Below, in pieces: positions 1 to 11,450 of a DNA stretch of 64,000 bases. The stretch's first letter is position 1. Every line of letters starts with the position of its first letter. The stretch lies in assembly GCA_025201705.1 (NCBI GenBank), contig MU616569.1, positions 1 through 64,000 of the forward strand. The letters are read 5' to 3'. The translations under genes and the position numbers were made by a program. This DNA is from Dissophora ornata. Taxonomy: Eukaryota; Mortierellomycota; Mortierellomycetes; Mortierellales; Mortierellaceae. The notes under the pieces are model-generated. The model was not told the origin of the DNA. It searched no databases and saw only the letters and a list, made by a program, of their open reading frames with translations.

Positions 1-203
1 AGATTCTTACATAGGATTTTTGGCTTTGTTTTCGTCGCGTTATTAAACCAGAGAGACATGTTATTAAAAAAAAAAGTGGCTCTACTGATTGCGGGAATTT
101 TATTACGCGCTGCCGTGTGGATCGCAAGTCCTCTCCCATGTGAATCAGCCGATTGCATCGTATCGGACTCAGAATGTCCTCGCCAATTTATTCTTCTGCT
201 GTT

Positions 204-1741
204 CTATAGTTTGAGACCACTAATGAATCCGCCGACACCGCTTGCGAGACTACTAATGAGACCGCCGATGCCGCTGATGATTCCTGCGGGGATATCTTTT
301 GCAATCTCGATGATCTAGTGTCGAATAAAATGACATGTCAGTACTCTATTGCACTTGAATGCAACGCCACAAAACCAAAGCGAGAGCGCTGCTTGACTCA
401 CATTAACTGGACAAGTGAAGCTGGTTGTCTGATTCTTGAGAGAAGGCGAGATCGTGAAGCCAATGATTTTGGTAGTCGCCTTGATATCGTAGTTGATAGT
501 AATCTGACCATTAGTTGCACCGGTAATACCACACTTTGCGAAAATGCTTTCGATGACAGTGAAGCCAGGATCCTGCTTTCGGTCGTAGCTGACATTGACA
601 GGGAATTGGATAGTTTTTGTAGATTTGCTTGGGAAGCTGACATGGGTAACGTTTCCGCCGCCAATAGAAGGTGCATATCCTGGATAGTAGGCCTAGCGTG
701 GCGTTGAGATTTAAAGGGGTTAGAGTCAATATGTAGAAGGATGTCCGTCGGTGGCTGCTCGCCATACCGCTGCTATATCAAGCGTACGGATGCGAAACCG
801 GTGTCCGCTCTGTTCGCTTTTCTGTTTAGACTCTGACGGCGCATCACCGCATGTCATTTCTTCGACAGCACCACAGGGAACGCACAGATTTGAAGAATCA
901 ACAAAGAACCTACCGTGACAACAATGGAATCAAAATTGAATCCAATGGGATTGGGGTTCTTAACCTGGATATCCGCAATGAGGTTGACGCCCAGAGTGGT
1001 GTTGCCCTGGTTGAACGTAAAGGTGGGGTCTCCTTGCATGCCCAGGTAGTCGACTGTCGGTACCTTGAACATCGTAAAGACGAGGATGACGAGAATGATA
1101 ATGACGAGGATCAGGAGGATGCAGAAGCAGCATGTGAAGCGGCCGCAGGTCGAGCGGATACAGGGGAAGCATGGGAGATACTTTGATCTCTCTCCCTGCA
1201 CCTTGATCGGCGTAACGCCAGGTGCCTTGGCAGCAATACTACTGTTGCTGTGGATGCTGTTCCTACGTCCTGTCTCTGACTGGATCGGCTGTGCCTCATC
1301 GTATCCATTGTAGTACTGCGGTTGTGCATCGTCGGTGTTGGCGTCGTAGCCGCTATTTTGATTGCCAGCGCCTCCGTGATAGTTTTGGTTGTACTGGTCG
1401 TAGTAGTTGCCATTATTGTTGCCGTTACTGTTACTGTTACTGTTGTTGTTGTTGTTGTTGTTGAGGTAAGGCAATCCGTAAGTATCGCGCTGAGAACTAT
1501 GCTGAGTCATGTTGTGCATGGCATATGCTTGGCCTTGGCCTTGTTGTCCGCCACGACCATTGTAGCCTCGGCTGTTGTCCATGGCGTCTTCTGTTGGGTT
1601 CGTTACGGCAGAGTTCTTTTCAGAGTAATCTGCTTTGCTGTAGCTGCTGCTGTAAGGTTGAGAGGGATATCCCTGGTCGTAGTTGCGGTAGGATGTGGGA
1701 GAAGAGGAAGTGTTGTTGTTGTTGTTGTTGTTGTAGGCCAT
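204..1741 (-). CDS. LEA-2 (WHy)-like membrane-anchored protein, Asn/Gln/Tyr-rich
   Basis: Three exons in coding order: 1741-914, 692-402, 314-204, all joined in phase 0 by GT-AG introns, giving about 409 aa. The first ~190 residues are disordered and rich in Asn, Gln, Tyr and Ser, with poly-Asn runs near residues 4-10 and 93-112. A Cys-rich juxtamembrane stretch (about 190-208, possible palmitoylation) leads into one membrane segment (about 203-225). The C-terminal ~140 residues follow the LEA-2/WHy pattern, including a KNPNPIGFNFDS motif typical of LEA14 and NDR1/HIN1-like proteins, and end in a Gly/Ile/Ser-rich tail. I infer an anchored protein with an exposed LEA-2 domain, perhaps stress- or membrane-related; no direct function is shown. 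I chose the Met just before the poly-Asn run; a longer in-frame upstream stretch lacks protein character. Confidence 0.65.
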
Positions 1742-2499
1742 TGTGGATGATGCGCCGTGTACAGCGGTCAAAGAGGTCAGGGCAGACTGGCACGAGGAGC
1801 GTGAGGGTGTGAGGAGGAAAGGGGGATGCGAAATATTACGTATGAATAGACTAGACAAGTAGATGGATAGACAGGACAATACTAGTACAGAAGTGCATAC
1901 GGAAGGAACGAACCGATGAAGATGAATCGAGATGGATCAGGAATGAGGATGGGAGGAGCTAGCGAGAGAGAGAGATGTGCTTTTAAGCTGACCAGAAAGA
2001 AGAAACAGACGCATGTTCCTGGACAACAAACTGCACCGTCGTAATAGACTACATCATAGCGCATCAAAGCATAATACACTCTTTGAGGGGCGGGGACCAA
2101 TAAGTTTAAACCTTGTAGGGTGAGTGTCAGAGGCTGAGTTGTCACAGGCTGTTAATGAGGGGCTGCCCAGGTTCTCATTCGCGAACTTGATCTCCTGCAG
2201 CAAAAATGATCGTCTGTGCGTCTGTCCCAGGACGGATTTCCGGCATTTCCCAAGTGCCAGCCCATCGCCCTTCTCCATACACACGAGGGCAGCGCAGCAC
2301 GCGGCCGCACCTTGTCCAATCCTGTCCAATCGCTCATCTTTTCCTTGTTTGCGCGCGTTCTTTTGGCCGCCGAGCCGAGTTGTCAAACAGATGAAGAAAA
2401 AGACAAGAGCCCTCACCAAAACCGACACTTTTATAGCATGACAAAACATGATAGGCTAGTCTTCGTGTAGATGGTAGATTATGTGCGCTGTGCGTCTTT
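1742..2499. other. Intergenic region between two minus-strand genes
   Basis: No gene was found. This holds the promoter of the LEA-2-like gene and the 3' flank of the PLC-like gene. Two CCAAT boxes lie 10 bp apart (2316-2320 and 2326-2330), a possible HAP/NF-Y type element; that role is inference only. Confidence 0.5.
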
Positions 2500-4613
2500 T
2501 TAATAGGGTGTGATAGTATCCCCTGCCTTGACACGGGCGACGTTCATGTCATTAAACTGATTGACAACCTTGAAGAGATCGCCCTGCCAATAGTCATTCA
2601 CCCTCACACGGAACCAGTACGGCCATCGCGTGTAGCAGAAGCTCGCAAGGGCATCTAGCATAGCAGAGTTGGTCTGCACAGCCAATGGTCCTATGCATAG
2701 CTCGGGAACCTGACCTTGCTTGACCGACTGCACGATGTCCGCCTCCAAAATCGCAAGGCTAACATCAAATGCAAGTGCAGAGCAGAGAAGTGTTCACGAA
2801 TAAGCATCTTCTTTGTAGCCAACATCGTCATGCTTCATTGCCGTTGCAAAATGTCTTGAACTTACTTGATGTCGATCTGCTGCCACAGGACGAAAGACCC
2901 ATCCTTGGCCGGCCCTTGCGTGCACCAGTCGTAGTAACTTTGGTTTAGCTGAGAAGGCTTCGTGTCATCGCTCGAATACGAGAACCCATCCAGCTTCCAC
3001 GTGTCCTTCTCGTTTGCCCAGACTGGCTTTGGGTCTGGGAGAGAATAGTACATATCGCTCATGAAGAGCATGACCCGCTGGTTTGCAAGGATCATATCCC
3101 GGAGAGTTGGCCAGGTCTCTCCCAGACCAGTGCGCGAGTAGATCAATGACTGTCCTGACGAGAGCGTAAAGTACTGCAAAACCTTTTCCACAACCATGCT
3201 TGACAGAATGGTCACGTTGCCGTCGTACTCATTGAACTCGATCGTGAGCACCTCGTACGGATTCGCTTGAACGAACTGGACGATCTGAGTCAGGACAGAG
3301 TCGAGCGGTATTCCGGTGGCCCGAGTGACACCGTTGCCGTGGCACATCACGATTTCCGTATTGTTGTTAGTCAGACACGTCCCCAGGTCCAAGAACCGGA
3401 TTCCTATTGACATGACGATGTTATCGAGATCAGTCATAGCGAACGCGTCATGCCTGGTACGCCCGTGTGTTCAGTAAATTGTTCCTACCATCGGTCAATT
3501 GCTGAGTAATTGTGTGGTCGGGTTGGTTATCCCACAGACAGGTCATTGCCCAGTCTGGGACTAAACCCGAACAGGCCGACCCCCAGAGGGTGCACACGTC
3601 AAGACTGCTTGTGCAGATCTCCTCCCAGCCCAGACACACCTGTTCCGTGGCCTCGCATGCGGACGTGAAAGCGCCACAGAGCCAGTGTAGCCAGGAAGGC
3701 ATGCGATCAAGGCAGGTGTTCGACATTTTAGTGCATTGGGTCTCCCATCCCATGGTGCAGTTCTGCGCTTGGGCAGTGCATACAGTTTTGGTCTCGAGAC
3801 ATGTCTGCGTTGAAACCGAACAGTCATACTGGAGGCCAGAGGCCGCGCTGTTATGTGTACCTGGATATGTCTGGAGTCATTCCAATAAAGAGTATCAGAT
3901 TAAATTTTTGGGACAGGCATGTATGCATGGTCGGGACAATAACGATGGGAAATTGCTTATGCAAGGCTACAAAGAAGCATGCTCACCACTTGGTTGTATC
4001 GTAAATCACAAATGTCCGCCCTCCCATTGCAAGTCATGTTAGTGCTGTTCACGACTGCCAGCGATGGGAGGTTGTTCCAGACCTTCGAGCTTTGCTTGTC
4101 AACACTTTCTTGACCTTTCGATCCTCGCTTGTGCATTTTCCCAGTCGTACTGCTATCCAGACTCCTACTTTGAAGCCTTTCCTGTTGAACCAAGCATTCA
4201 GTGTTCCACCTTGGATGCTGGTCCTGAGAAAGCCGCTGTGTCAATCCCTGAAAATCTGTCGGTGCGGCCGAGATGGGTTGTAGGACACACAACGATACCA
4301 CCGTTAGCAGCAGCAGCATCACTGTCACAGGGGATAAGAGTCGACCCTTAGTACTCTGTCTACACGGGGAAGATGCTGTCCTTGATATCTTTGAAGAGCC
4401 GGACAATTGAGAATCGGACCCTGCAGATGCATGGTCCGACCAAACGGAGGGCAGTTCTGACATTCCGTTGTTACTGTTTACACTCACAGAGACCCGCTCT
4501 GTATTGAAGCAAGGCAGAGGAAACCGTCTACTGTTCTTCTTGGTTGTTTTCCCGTTACATGGCCATCGGTGGTTGCTGGGCCCCAAGAGCCCCCGCTGTG
4601 TGGAGAGGGACAT
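2500..4613 (-). CDS. PI-PLC X-domain (PLC-like phosphodiesterase) protein with Cys-heptad insertion
   Basis: Four exons: 4613-3987, 3870-3489, 3403-2866, 2758-2500; about 601 aa. A cytoplasmic-type N-terminus precedes one hydrophobic segment (about 93-117), so the protein is a signal-anchor or secreted protein. The X-domain begins at the CNGRADICDLRYNQV motif; the first catalytic His is in GTHNS (H215) and the second in MCHGNG (about H358). Family members act on phosphoinositides or GPI-type lipids, but many fungal forms are of unknown substrate. Between the two histidines lies an insertion of about 95 residues (226-320) holding 13 Cys, mostly spaced Cys-x6-Cys. The C-terminus is a normal X-domain end (QQIDINLAILEADIV). 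The first Met of the open exon was taken; a start at Met51 is equally possible. Confidence 0.8.
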
Positions 4614-5550
4614 TAAAGTCGGATGTTGGGAGTGGAGGGAAGGTGACAGAGATGTGGAGAAGGATAGAGACCTTTGAGAAAGTACGGAGGGAAAAGAGAG
4701 GGAGAGGGCGAGAGTGGGTAAGTGAGGGAAGAGGACTTGTTGGTGAGTGGAAAGAAAGAAGGAGGGAGGGGGAGAAGGAGAGACGGGAGGAAAGAAAGTA
4801 GTTACGCTGAGAGCCGTTCAGGTCCAGGGGTTAGCGCCATTAAGACGTGTGGAACGAACACCAAGGGGTAGGGAGGGTTGGGTGAGCAGTTTGGAGTTTT
4901 GTTCACAAAATGATTGAAAGTTTCTCCATCAGGTGGTGCATACCGTACATACTTGACCATTTTCCCCCCCCCCCCCCCCATGTTTTGTTTATTTTCGCAG
5001 GGGAGAGGGTATGAGGTGGCATTGTCCTGTACGCACAGTCGCACAGATGCACATATACAAACGAGTATAACACGCCAGGATGCACTTTGATCCGTGATGC
5101 TGGATGGGGTAGAGGAAGGGCCATGATAGATTCTGTAAGGGCTCTATATATCTCTCTCTTGGAAAAAGATGAGAGAGAAAAGGAAAACGTGAAGTGGCCA
5201 CATGAAGGAGAGAGTCATGCGGACCCATCGCTGACCAGAAAACGGTACCAGCACAACTGTCTCGGCACTAGCCAGTCAAGATACAATTGCCTCCTATTTT
5301 TCATCTGTCTGTCTGTCTTTCTGCCCATCACTAGTTGAGCCCCTTTCTTTGTCATCGGTACACAACGTGCAGGGTGCGCGTGTGCAACAACTTAAATAAC
5401 AGCAAGCATCTTTGAGAGAGGGATCTTCCGCCCGGAAATCGTTTATTCCGCATATCAGCTGGCAACGCGCAGAGGCATGCGATTTGGTGGCGTGTTTTAG
5501 AGACCAACGCGTCGTTTATGCTGTGCTGTTGCAGTGAGCAAGCACTGATT
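4614..5550. other. Intergenic region with GA-rich tract and poly-C run
   Basis: No gene seen. About 4640-4800 is purine-rich on the plus strand (a CT-rich promoter region read from the PLC-like gene). A run of 16 C occurs at 4964-4979. The rest is the 3' flank of the TM9 gene. Confidence 0.5.
4964..4979 (+). repeat. Homopolymer C16
   Basis: Sixteen consecutive C, preceded by TTT. It lies between the PLC-like and TM9 genes. Long C runs are slippage-prone and can be miscounted in sequencing. Confidence 0.9.
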
Positions 5551-8143
5551 CTAGTCCAGCTTGACATTGCGGTATATCCTCATCACAAACTTGTTTGCGG
5601 CATAGTGCCCCACAGACCCTAGCATCAAAAAGATAGCCATACACGCCAACGCGGTGTTGCCAAAGTAAAAGCTTGTCTGGAAAAGACCATACATTCTAGT
5701 AACACATAACAGAAATACAAGTCAATATACTCTGCCAGTCGACAGCGCAGACATGTCGTTCGTTTGCCCATGCGATTATCTTACTTTGTCTTTTGCATGT
5801 AGTAGTACACGGAATAGATGTAAACATAGCCAGCTGTCGATCCACATGTCGCCATGCTCATCCAATGCCACCGGTAGTCCTCAGTGTTGATCACAAAGTA
5901 AGTGCTGACCACCGTCACCGAAGCTGTCACCAGCATCACAATGCAAAAAACAAGGAGTCCAAAGCCATACACGTAGTAGACCTTGTACGACCAGAACGAC
6001 GTGAACAGGAAGTAGATCTCGATAAAGATCGACGCAAACGGAAGGATGCCTCCCAGCGCAATAACTACAATCGGCTCTGCGTACCAAATCTTTTCAGGGA
6101 TAGGACGTGGGATCGGGTGCACTCTACACGGGAAATCTGCCTTGCCTGCCCAGTTCTTGCCAAGAATCGTACCCACGAACGTCAATGGCAGAACAATAAA
6201 CAACCAAATGACAAGTAGAGCGATCTAAGCGAGACAGAGGAAGAAAAAGAGGAGACAATGGTGGTCATGTCAGTATAACGTAGGAGAGCAAGGTATCAAG
6301 TAGCACAAATCATGACCGCTTGTCTTTACCATGGTGCCAAAGGGGATGGCTCGAGAGCTGGTATAGTAGATGGCAATCGTGTTGTTCAGGCTCGTGACGA
6401 TGCCCACCGAAGCAGGCCAGAACGCTGCCGTCAAGAACATGGCTCGCACCCACTCGCGTCCTCCATACTGCGCATACTGACTCGCACTTGAGTAGCCCGA
6501 GATCATCGACGTAAAGGCGTAGATAAAGATCGTTGCGGTCATGATGCTTGCACGTTCTGTCCATTCCTGCCCAAAGATAGTGTACAGGATCACAAAGAAC
6601 GACGTCCAAGCCAACTGCTGCCCAGTGCCTACAAATGCTGCAAATGTCATGGGGTTTGCAGGGGGTCTGAACACGTCGCCGTGAATCTGCTTCCACCCAT
6701 AGTCGTCGCCAAGATCATGGTCCTGTTGATAAAGTTTATATGTAATGATGTTAGCAAATACATGTATCGTCGCTTAAGCACTCACTCCAACCAAGCGACT
6801 AGGTGTTTTCGTTCATACAAAGTCGTTCAAACCAGCCTCCTTGTCATAGCGAGCAAAGTCACGGCGGAGGTATCGGATCCACATGGCACTGACGAAACCC
6901 GTCAAGAACAAAACCATCATTAGCGAGTTAAAGATGGAGAACCAGTGGATCTAGAAATGCAGGGCAAAAAAATAAAATAAATTAGTTGCTACTCCAAATG
7001 CATGTTTCCTCCGAGGCCAACACGCACATCGGCTCCATACCTTGTTTTCGAAAAAGTCCGAGTCAAGGTAGCGCTCAAATCTCGACTTGAACTCCTTGCT
7101 ACTCGCCTTCCAAGCGACAGAGTATGTAAAGTCGATATGGAGTCCAGTCGGCGAGCTAGTCAATAGTACTGGCTCCTCCGGCGTAACCTGAGCAGAGATG
7201 ATCTGGTCGCCATTGTATTCAAATTCAAACTTTTGGTGAGTGTAGAGCGAGACCTGTCCGCTCTCTTTGTCCCTTTTGCCGACCATTCCTAAGAATCATG
7301 ACATATTTCTACAGTTAGAATTTCAAAGTCCCACTGATATGGACATCCATGGTCCTAATGGCGTTATTCAACCACGGAGCTCAGATGTGAGATGTCAAAG
7401 TACGTACCCCACACAGGAAGGTCGTCAATGAAGTATTGGAACCAATAGTCATGCGAGATCGCGTAGTGGAAGGTCTTGACCTCCTGCGGTGTCAGCAAGC
7501 GCTGCGAACAGATCGGTGTGGAATCCTTATTCCCTAAAGTGTCCAATGAGCAACAGAGACGTTTAATCGCCTGTCAATTGGCGATATCTTGAGTAGTTTC
7601 GTGACTCCCACGTCAGTAACCCAGTAACAGGGTGTTGTTTGAGTACTTACGCCCAAAGCGGATAGAAATTCCAGAGTTGACGAGTTCCATGCCCAATAGC
7701 GCCTCGCCTAGCGTCTCGTGGCGGTGCTCTACCCTGCCATCTCCTTTGCAGTAGGGGAGCTGAAAGTATTCGTATGTCTCCTGGCGATTGCTATTGACAG
7801 AGGCCAAGCAAATCCGTGTCAGGCACAGTTAGTTAGATGGCTGCAATCGTTGAACACTCCTGCGCTTCAATGCCTTGCTGTACACCACGAGCTCACCTCA
7901 AGGGTCCAACTGAGTTGGCCCAAACGACAACTTCCTCGAACTCTGTGTACTGTGTAGTTGAACAACAAATGATGTGCATTAGTTACAGGTGCAATTCGAG
8001 TAGCGGTCCTGCTGCTGAATGTTGCGGGTCGTTTGTTGTACCTTGTGTGAGTGTTCATCGGCGGAAACAAGGGTCAGGGTCAACGCTGAGAACAATGCCA
8101 GTGTGGAGACGACCTTGCTAGTCCACCCTTTTCCAGTCCACAT
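5551..8143 (-). CDS. Transmembrane 9 superfamily (EMP70/TMN) protein
   Basis: Nine exons: 8143-8042, 7949-7897, 7790-7651, 7533-7408, 7288-7041, 6950-6819, 6722-6330, 6224-5785, 5695-5551; 592 aa. A signal peptide (1-28, ending LVSA before DEHSHK) leads into the conserved luminal ectodomain, with [26 protein letters not shown] and FIDDLPVWG blocks, and then nine membrane segments separated by a cytosolic loop ending [14 protein letters not shown]. The protein ends NVKLD, the KxD Golgi/COPI retention signal of TM9 proteins. At 592 aa it matches the shorter TM9SF1-like class. TM9 proteins act in Golgi/endosomal sorting of membrane proteins, adhesion and nutrient stress. All introns are 78-128 nt with GT-AG ends. 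Identity is sure; the precise subfamily is inferred from length. Confidence 0.93.
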
Positions 8144-8471
8144 TGTGATATGTCTCTGTCGCGTAAGATGTGAGCTCTGATGGTGTTGATGTGGAGTGCT
8201 GTCTATTCCTGGCTCTGGGACGATGAGGTGATGGCGGCGTTGGACTGGAGAAGCATTCAGTTGTGAGGAGAGAAAAGAATTATTACAAATTTATTTTTGG
8301 AGAAGGACGGAACGGGCTGGACTAAAGTACTGTACAGAGTGAAAAGGCATTGTGATGGTGTAACAGACGAAAAAAAAAAAAGAAACAGAAGCATGCACTC
8401 TGTAAAATACACGACAGGCTACGTGTCCAGCATCTGGTCTTTGTGCCTGGTATCTCTCGGTGTTGATGATA
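8144..8471. other. Intergenic: TM9 promoter and PARP 3' flank
   Basis: No gene. It contains AT-rich stretches with an A-run near 8375 and separates two genes on the same (minus) strand. Confidence 0.5.
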
Positions 8472-10615
8472 TCAATAGGCGAACTTCATATTGATCAGGT
8501 ACCGCATCTTGATCTGGCTCGTGTTGTACACAATGTACTCGTTGTACTGAAGACGATATCCCGGGCCACTGCCCGTCTCCATCTTCAAAGGACCAGCCTG
8601 GACACGGAGATTGTCCTCGATCACCACGTCATGAGCTTCATCTGGGTACGAGAGACCTAGTCCCTTAGTACTGTGCTTGCTGGCTTTCGAGGAGTTGGCC
8701 TTTGCATTATAGTCCGACTGCTCAATCTCAAACATGTCACCGAGCGCGACCTCGCACAGCAACATCAGCCCCGTGTTGTTTCTCCGGTCCGTGAAGCAGT
8801 AATTTGCAGACTTAGACACGCAGTCTGCAAAATATGCTCCCTTGTCGAACATGTATCCCGTGGCTGGGGCCTCGGGCGGAGCAATTCTTAGGCCCTGGCT
8901 CAGAATACCGACATAGTTCGTGAGACGGCTTCCGTGCCACAAAAGCCTCCGGTTGTGGAGTTTGTCGAATCCTGCATCCTCGAAGCGCTCCGTCTCGCCT
9001 TGTCGTTCCAGATCAAACACCTCATCAATCACGAGATTGTACATCGAGTGCGTCTTGCCGTGAGAGTTTTTGACAAACTGCTCGATCAACTTGAATCGCT
9101 CACTACTCTTGTCCATAGGCTCGAGCTTGTTCAACTTCAGAGAGGCAAACTGTTGGTCCAAGGGGTTGATCGTCATTGCCTCGTCTGCCTTCTTGTTCTC
9201 CTTCATCAGCCTTTGAGCAATCTCGATCTCACCCAAGGCCTCGAGCATCTCCAACTTCTTCTTGAGTGTAGGTGCGTCCCTGATAATGGGAGGAACGTGG
9301 CGACCAAAGTCATGGGGGATAACAGTGTAGAACTGGCTAGACAGGTCGCTGAGGTCACTTATATTCGTAGCAACGTCAAGGGCCGCACTGATCTGTTTAA
9401 GGACTTCATAACCTTGGAGTATTGTAGCCTTGGCGAGCTTGCCCAGTGGCATCTTGTCTGTATCATAATCGAGCTCTTTCATCTGACGATTCATCATATT
9501 GGTGTTGAAGATCAGTTCCATAAGATTCTGAACCTTGGGGTGGAGTTTCGATTCAGGAACAGGGATGCTCTCCTCCTCGGTTTCCTCCTTGACCTTCTTT
9601 TTCTTTGAGTCCTTTGCTTCCTCGTCTTCCTCGTCATCCGAGTCGCCGTCATCTGGTGGGAGCAAATGATATTTGCCTGAAACATTCACAGAAGAGTAGC
9701 AAATCGTGTTAGTTGATGATTGCTGAATTGACCGTCGATACGCACAAGGATCACAATAGCAACGCTTTGTGAGTGCTTACCAGACTTCTTGACAAAGTTG
9801 TCGCGCTCATACCAGCTGTTCATGGTTTTAGATTTGAACTTTTTGTCAAATCCACTCTGGGCAGCATGCAACGTAGGATACGAATCGGTTCCCTGCTGTC
9901 CATTAGTGCCAACGCGACCCCAGCGCGTAAAAACAACGTATGACTTAGATGGGGCGGCGAGAAGCTGGATCATATAGAACTTGTTGTTGTTTTGGCCAAT
10001 GTTTGTCTGGTTCAGGCGCGCATTCCAGGCCACGGTGTCGTCCACATAGACGGAATATTGAGCTGGTAATGTGCAGCTCCTGTCGACTGGAGGCTGTCTG
10101 ATCTTGGCTGGAGCATTTCCAGACTTTGCAACCTTGTCCTTCAGCGTCTTGATCTTTTTATCGACCTTGTCCTCATCGTCGTCATTGCTAGAGGCTTTGC
10201 GCTTGCCATTAGTCGATGACGAACCAGCAGCAGCAGCGGTGGCCGCAGCAGGAGCGGCAAGGAGGGCCAGGGTCGAGGGAAGAGCGGACGTGGCGCCGGT
10301 CAAGAGCAAGTAAGGCGTAATGTCAAGTCTCTTTTTGGCTTGATCGGAATCGAGTACCCAGTCTAGTTTGACCAGAGGAACATTTCCTGCTTGCGCCTGA
10401 GAAATTTTGGTGGAGGACTTATCGATTTCGTCCTGGTTGGTGATGAGGTGGGTTACTTTCTTGCTGAGCGTGGCGGAAGCGGTCGAGCCTATGTGGTCTT
10501 TTGCGAGGAGCGTGGCGATCTCGCGCTGTTTTAAAGGAAGGACCCCGGCGACGCAGAAGACACAGTCGGCGAATAGGGGGGCTGGGGAAGGAGGGGCGGC
10601 GCGCTTTGGGGGCAT
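8472..10615 (-). CDS. Poly(ADP-ribose) polymerase (BRCT-WGR-PRD-catalytic)
   Basis: Two exons: 10615-9781 and 9676-8472; 679 aa. The order is a BRCT domain (about 14-103, with VPLVKLDWVLDS), a Lys/Asp-rich linker with an Ala-rich stretch, a WGR domain (about 180-275, RWGRVG at 231-236), an acidic Lys-rich linker, the helical PARP regulatory domain (about 320-450) and the catalytic ART fold. The H-Y-E triad is present: His526 (WHGSR), Tyr560 (GAYFAD) and Glu658 (YNEYIVY). The His-Tyr spacing of 34 equals that of human PARP1, so it should be active. It lacks the PARP1 zinc fingers; the WGR and BRCT match the usual fungal PARP layout. Role: NAD-dependent ADP-ribosylation in DNA-damage response. 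The promoter carries three PACE-like boxes. Confidence 0.95.
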
Positions 10616-11450
10616 AGTGGAGGATGAGTGGGTGGGCTCGGGGAGAAAGAGAAGATAGAGAAGAGACACAGAGGACAGAAAGAGGTGTGAGTGAAAGTGA
10701 ATGAGAAGAGAATGGTGGTGGAATGGAGCGCGATGAGCTCCTCCTTTTATGTGAATCTGGAAATTTGCCACCATTCGCGGCTATTATTTCGTCGGTTCAA
10801 CGGTGGCAAATCTTATTTTAAGTGGTGGCAAATGGCGGGACAGCGGGCAAACCAGTGCTGGGCTCACTCACACACCCGCTGGCTCACTAGTCGTCATCGT
10901 CCAGGAGCACGGCCACACACGTTCAAAAGGACAACTTCAGCTGTTCGTGAAGTTCTAGAAGCCTGGGTGTGGACTGACATTCAGCGTGGATGTCGACCAA
11001 ACCCAGCCCACGCTGTGCCGATTGTTTGCTAATGAAACCCCATGAGAGAGCGGGGGGAAATGGACAGACCAACTGCTTAGCTGTCCCTTGTTCTCTGGGC
11101 GTCCATGCCCGCGGCGGCTATGGACGCTGGTGACATGTCAGAGATTGGAAAGGAGGAGAGAGTTGGTGATAGTGCTGTGCCCGATTTGTTGCTTGGTCTT
11201 GTAAAAGATTTTGTGTATTGAGCGCGATGGGGTACCCCAAATGGACTAGCAACTGTCTTGTTGAGGCGTTGGAGGCGGCTACAGAGTTCAAAAATTGCCG
11301 GTTGATTCTTTCTGCCTCTGTGGAACAGTAATATCATGTCTTCTGCGAATGCCTTTGAGATGCCCACGTGACTGGTTGGGCTTTATTAGATGAGAACAAC
11401 GCGCATGGTGGGCATCTTTGCATTTAAACCTCTCCAACTCAATAACAACC
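10616..11450. promoter_or_regulatory. Divergent promoter region PARP / SEC15
   Basis: 835 bp between two divergent start codons. Nearest the PARP gene lie three GGTGGCAAAT boxes. Nearest SEC15 (11077-11367, minus) is a short open frame with a reverse-transcriptase-like KAFAEDMILLF motif, possibly a decayed element. No other gene is seen. Confidence 0.6.
10763..10833. promoter_or_regulatory. Three PACE-like (Rpn4-box) elements
   Basis: The 10-mer GGTGGCAAAT occurs inverted at 10763-10772 and direct at 10802-10811 and 10824-10833, about 150-220 bp upstream of the PARP start. GGTGGCAAA is the proteasome-associated control element bound by Rpn4 in ascomycete yeasts. The sequence match is exact; whether an Rpn4-like factor acts here is inference. 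Confidence 0.6.

Noticed and set aside
1322..1750. Valine/cysteine-rich plus-strand open frames opposite the LEA-2-like gene
   Set aside because: They are the antisense of poly-Asn and Gln codons (AAC/CAA read as GTT/TTG), not genes.
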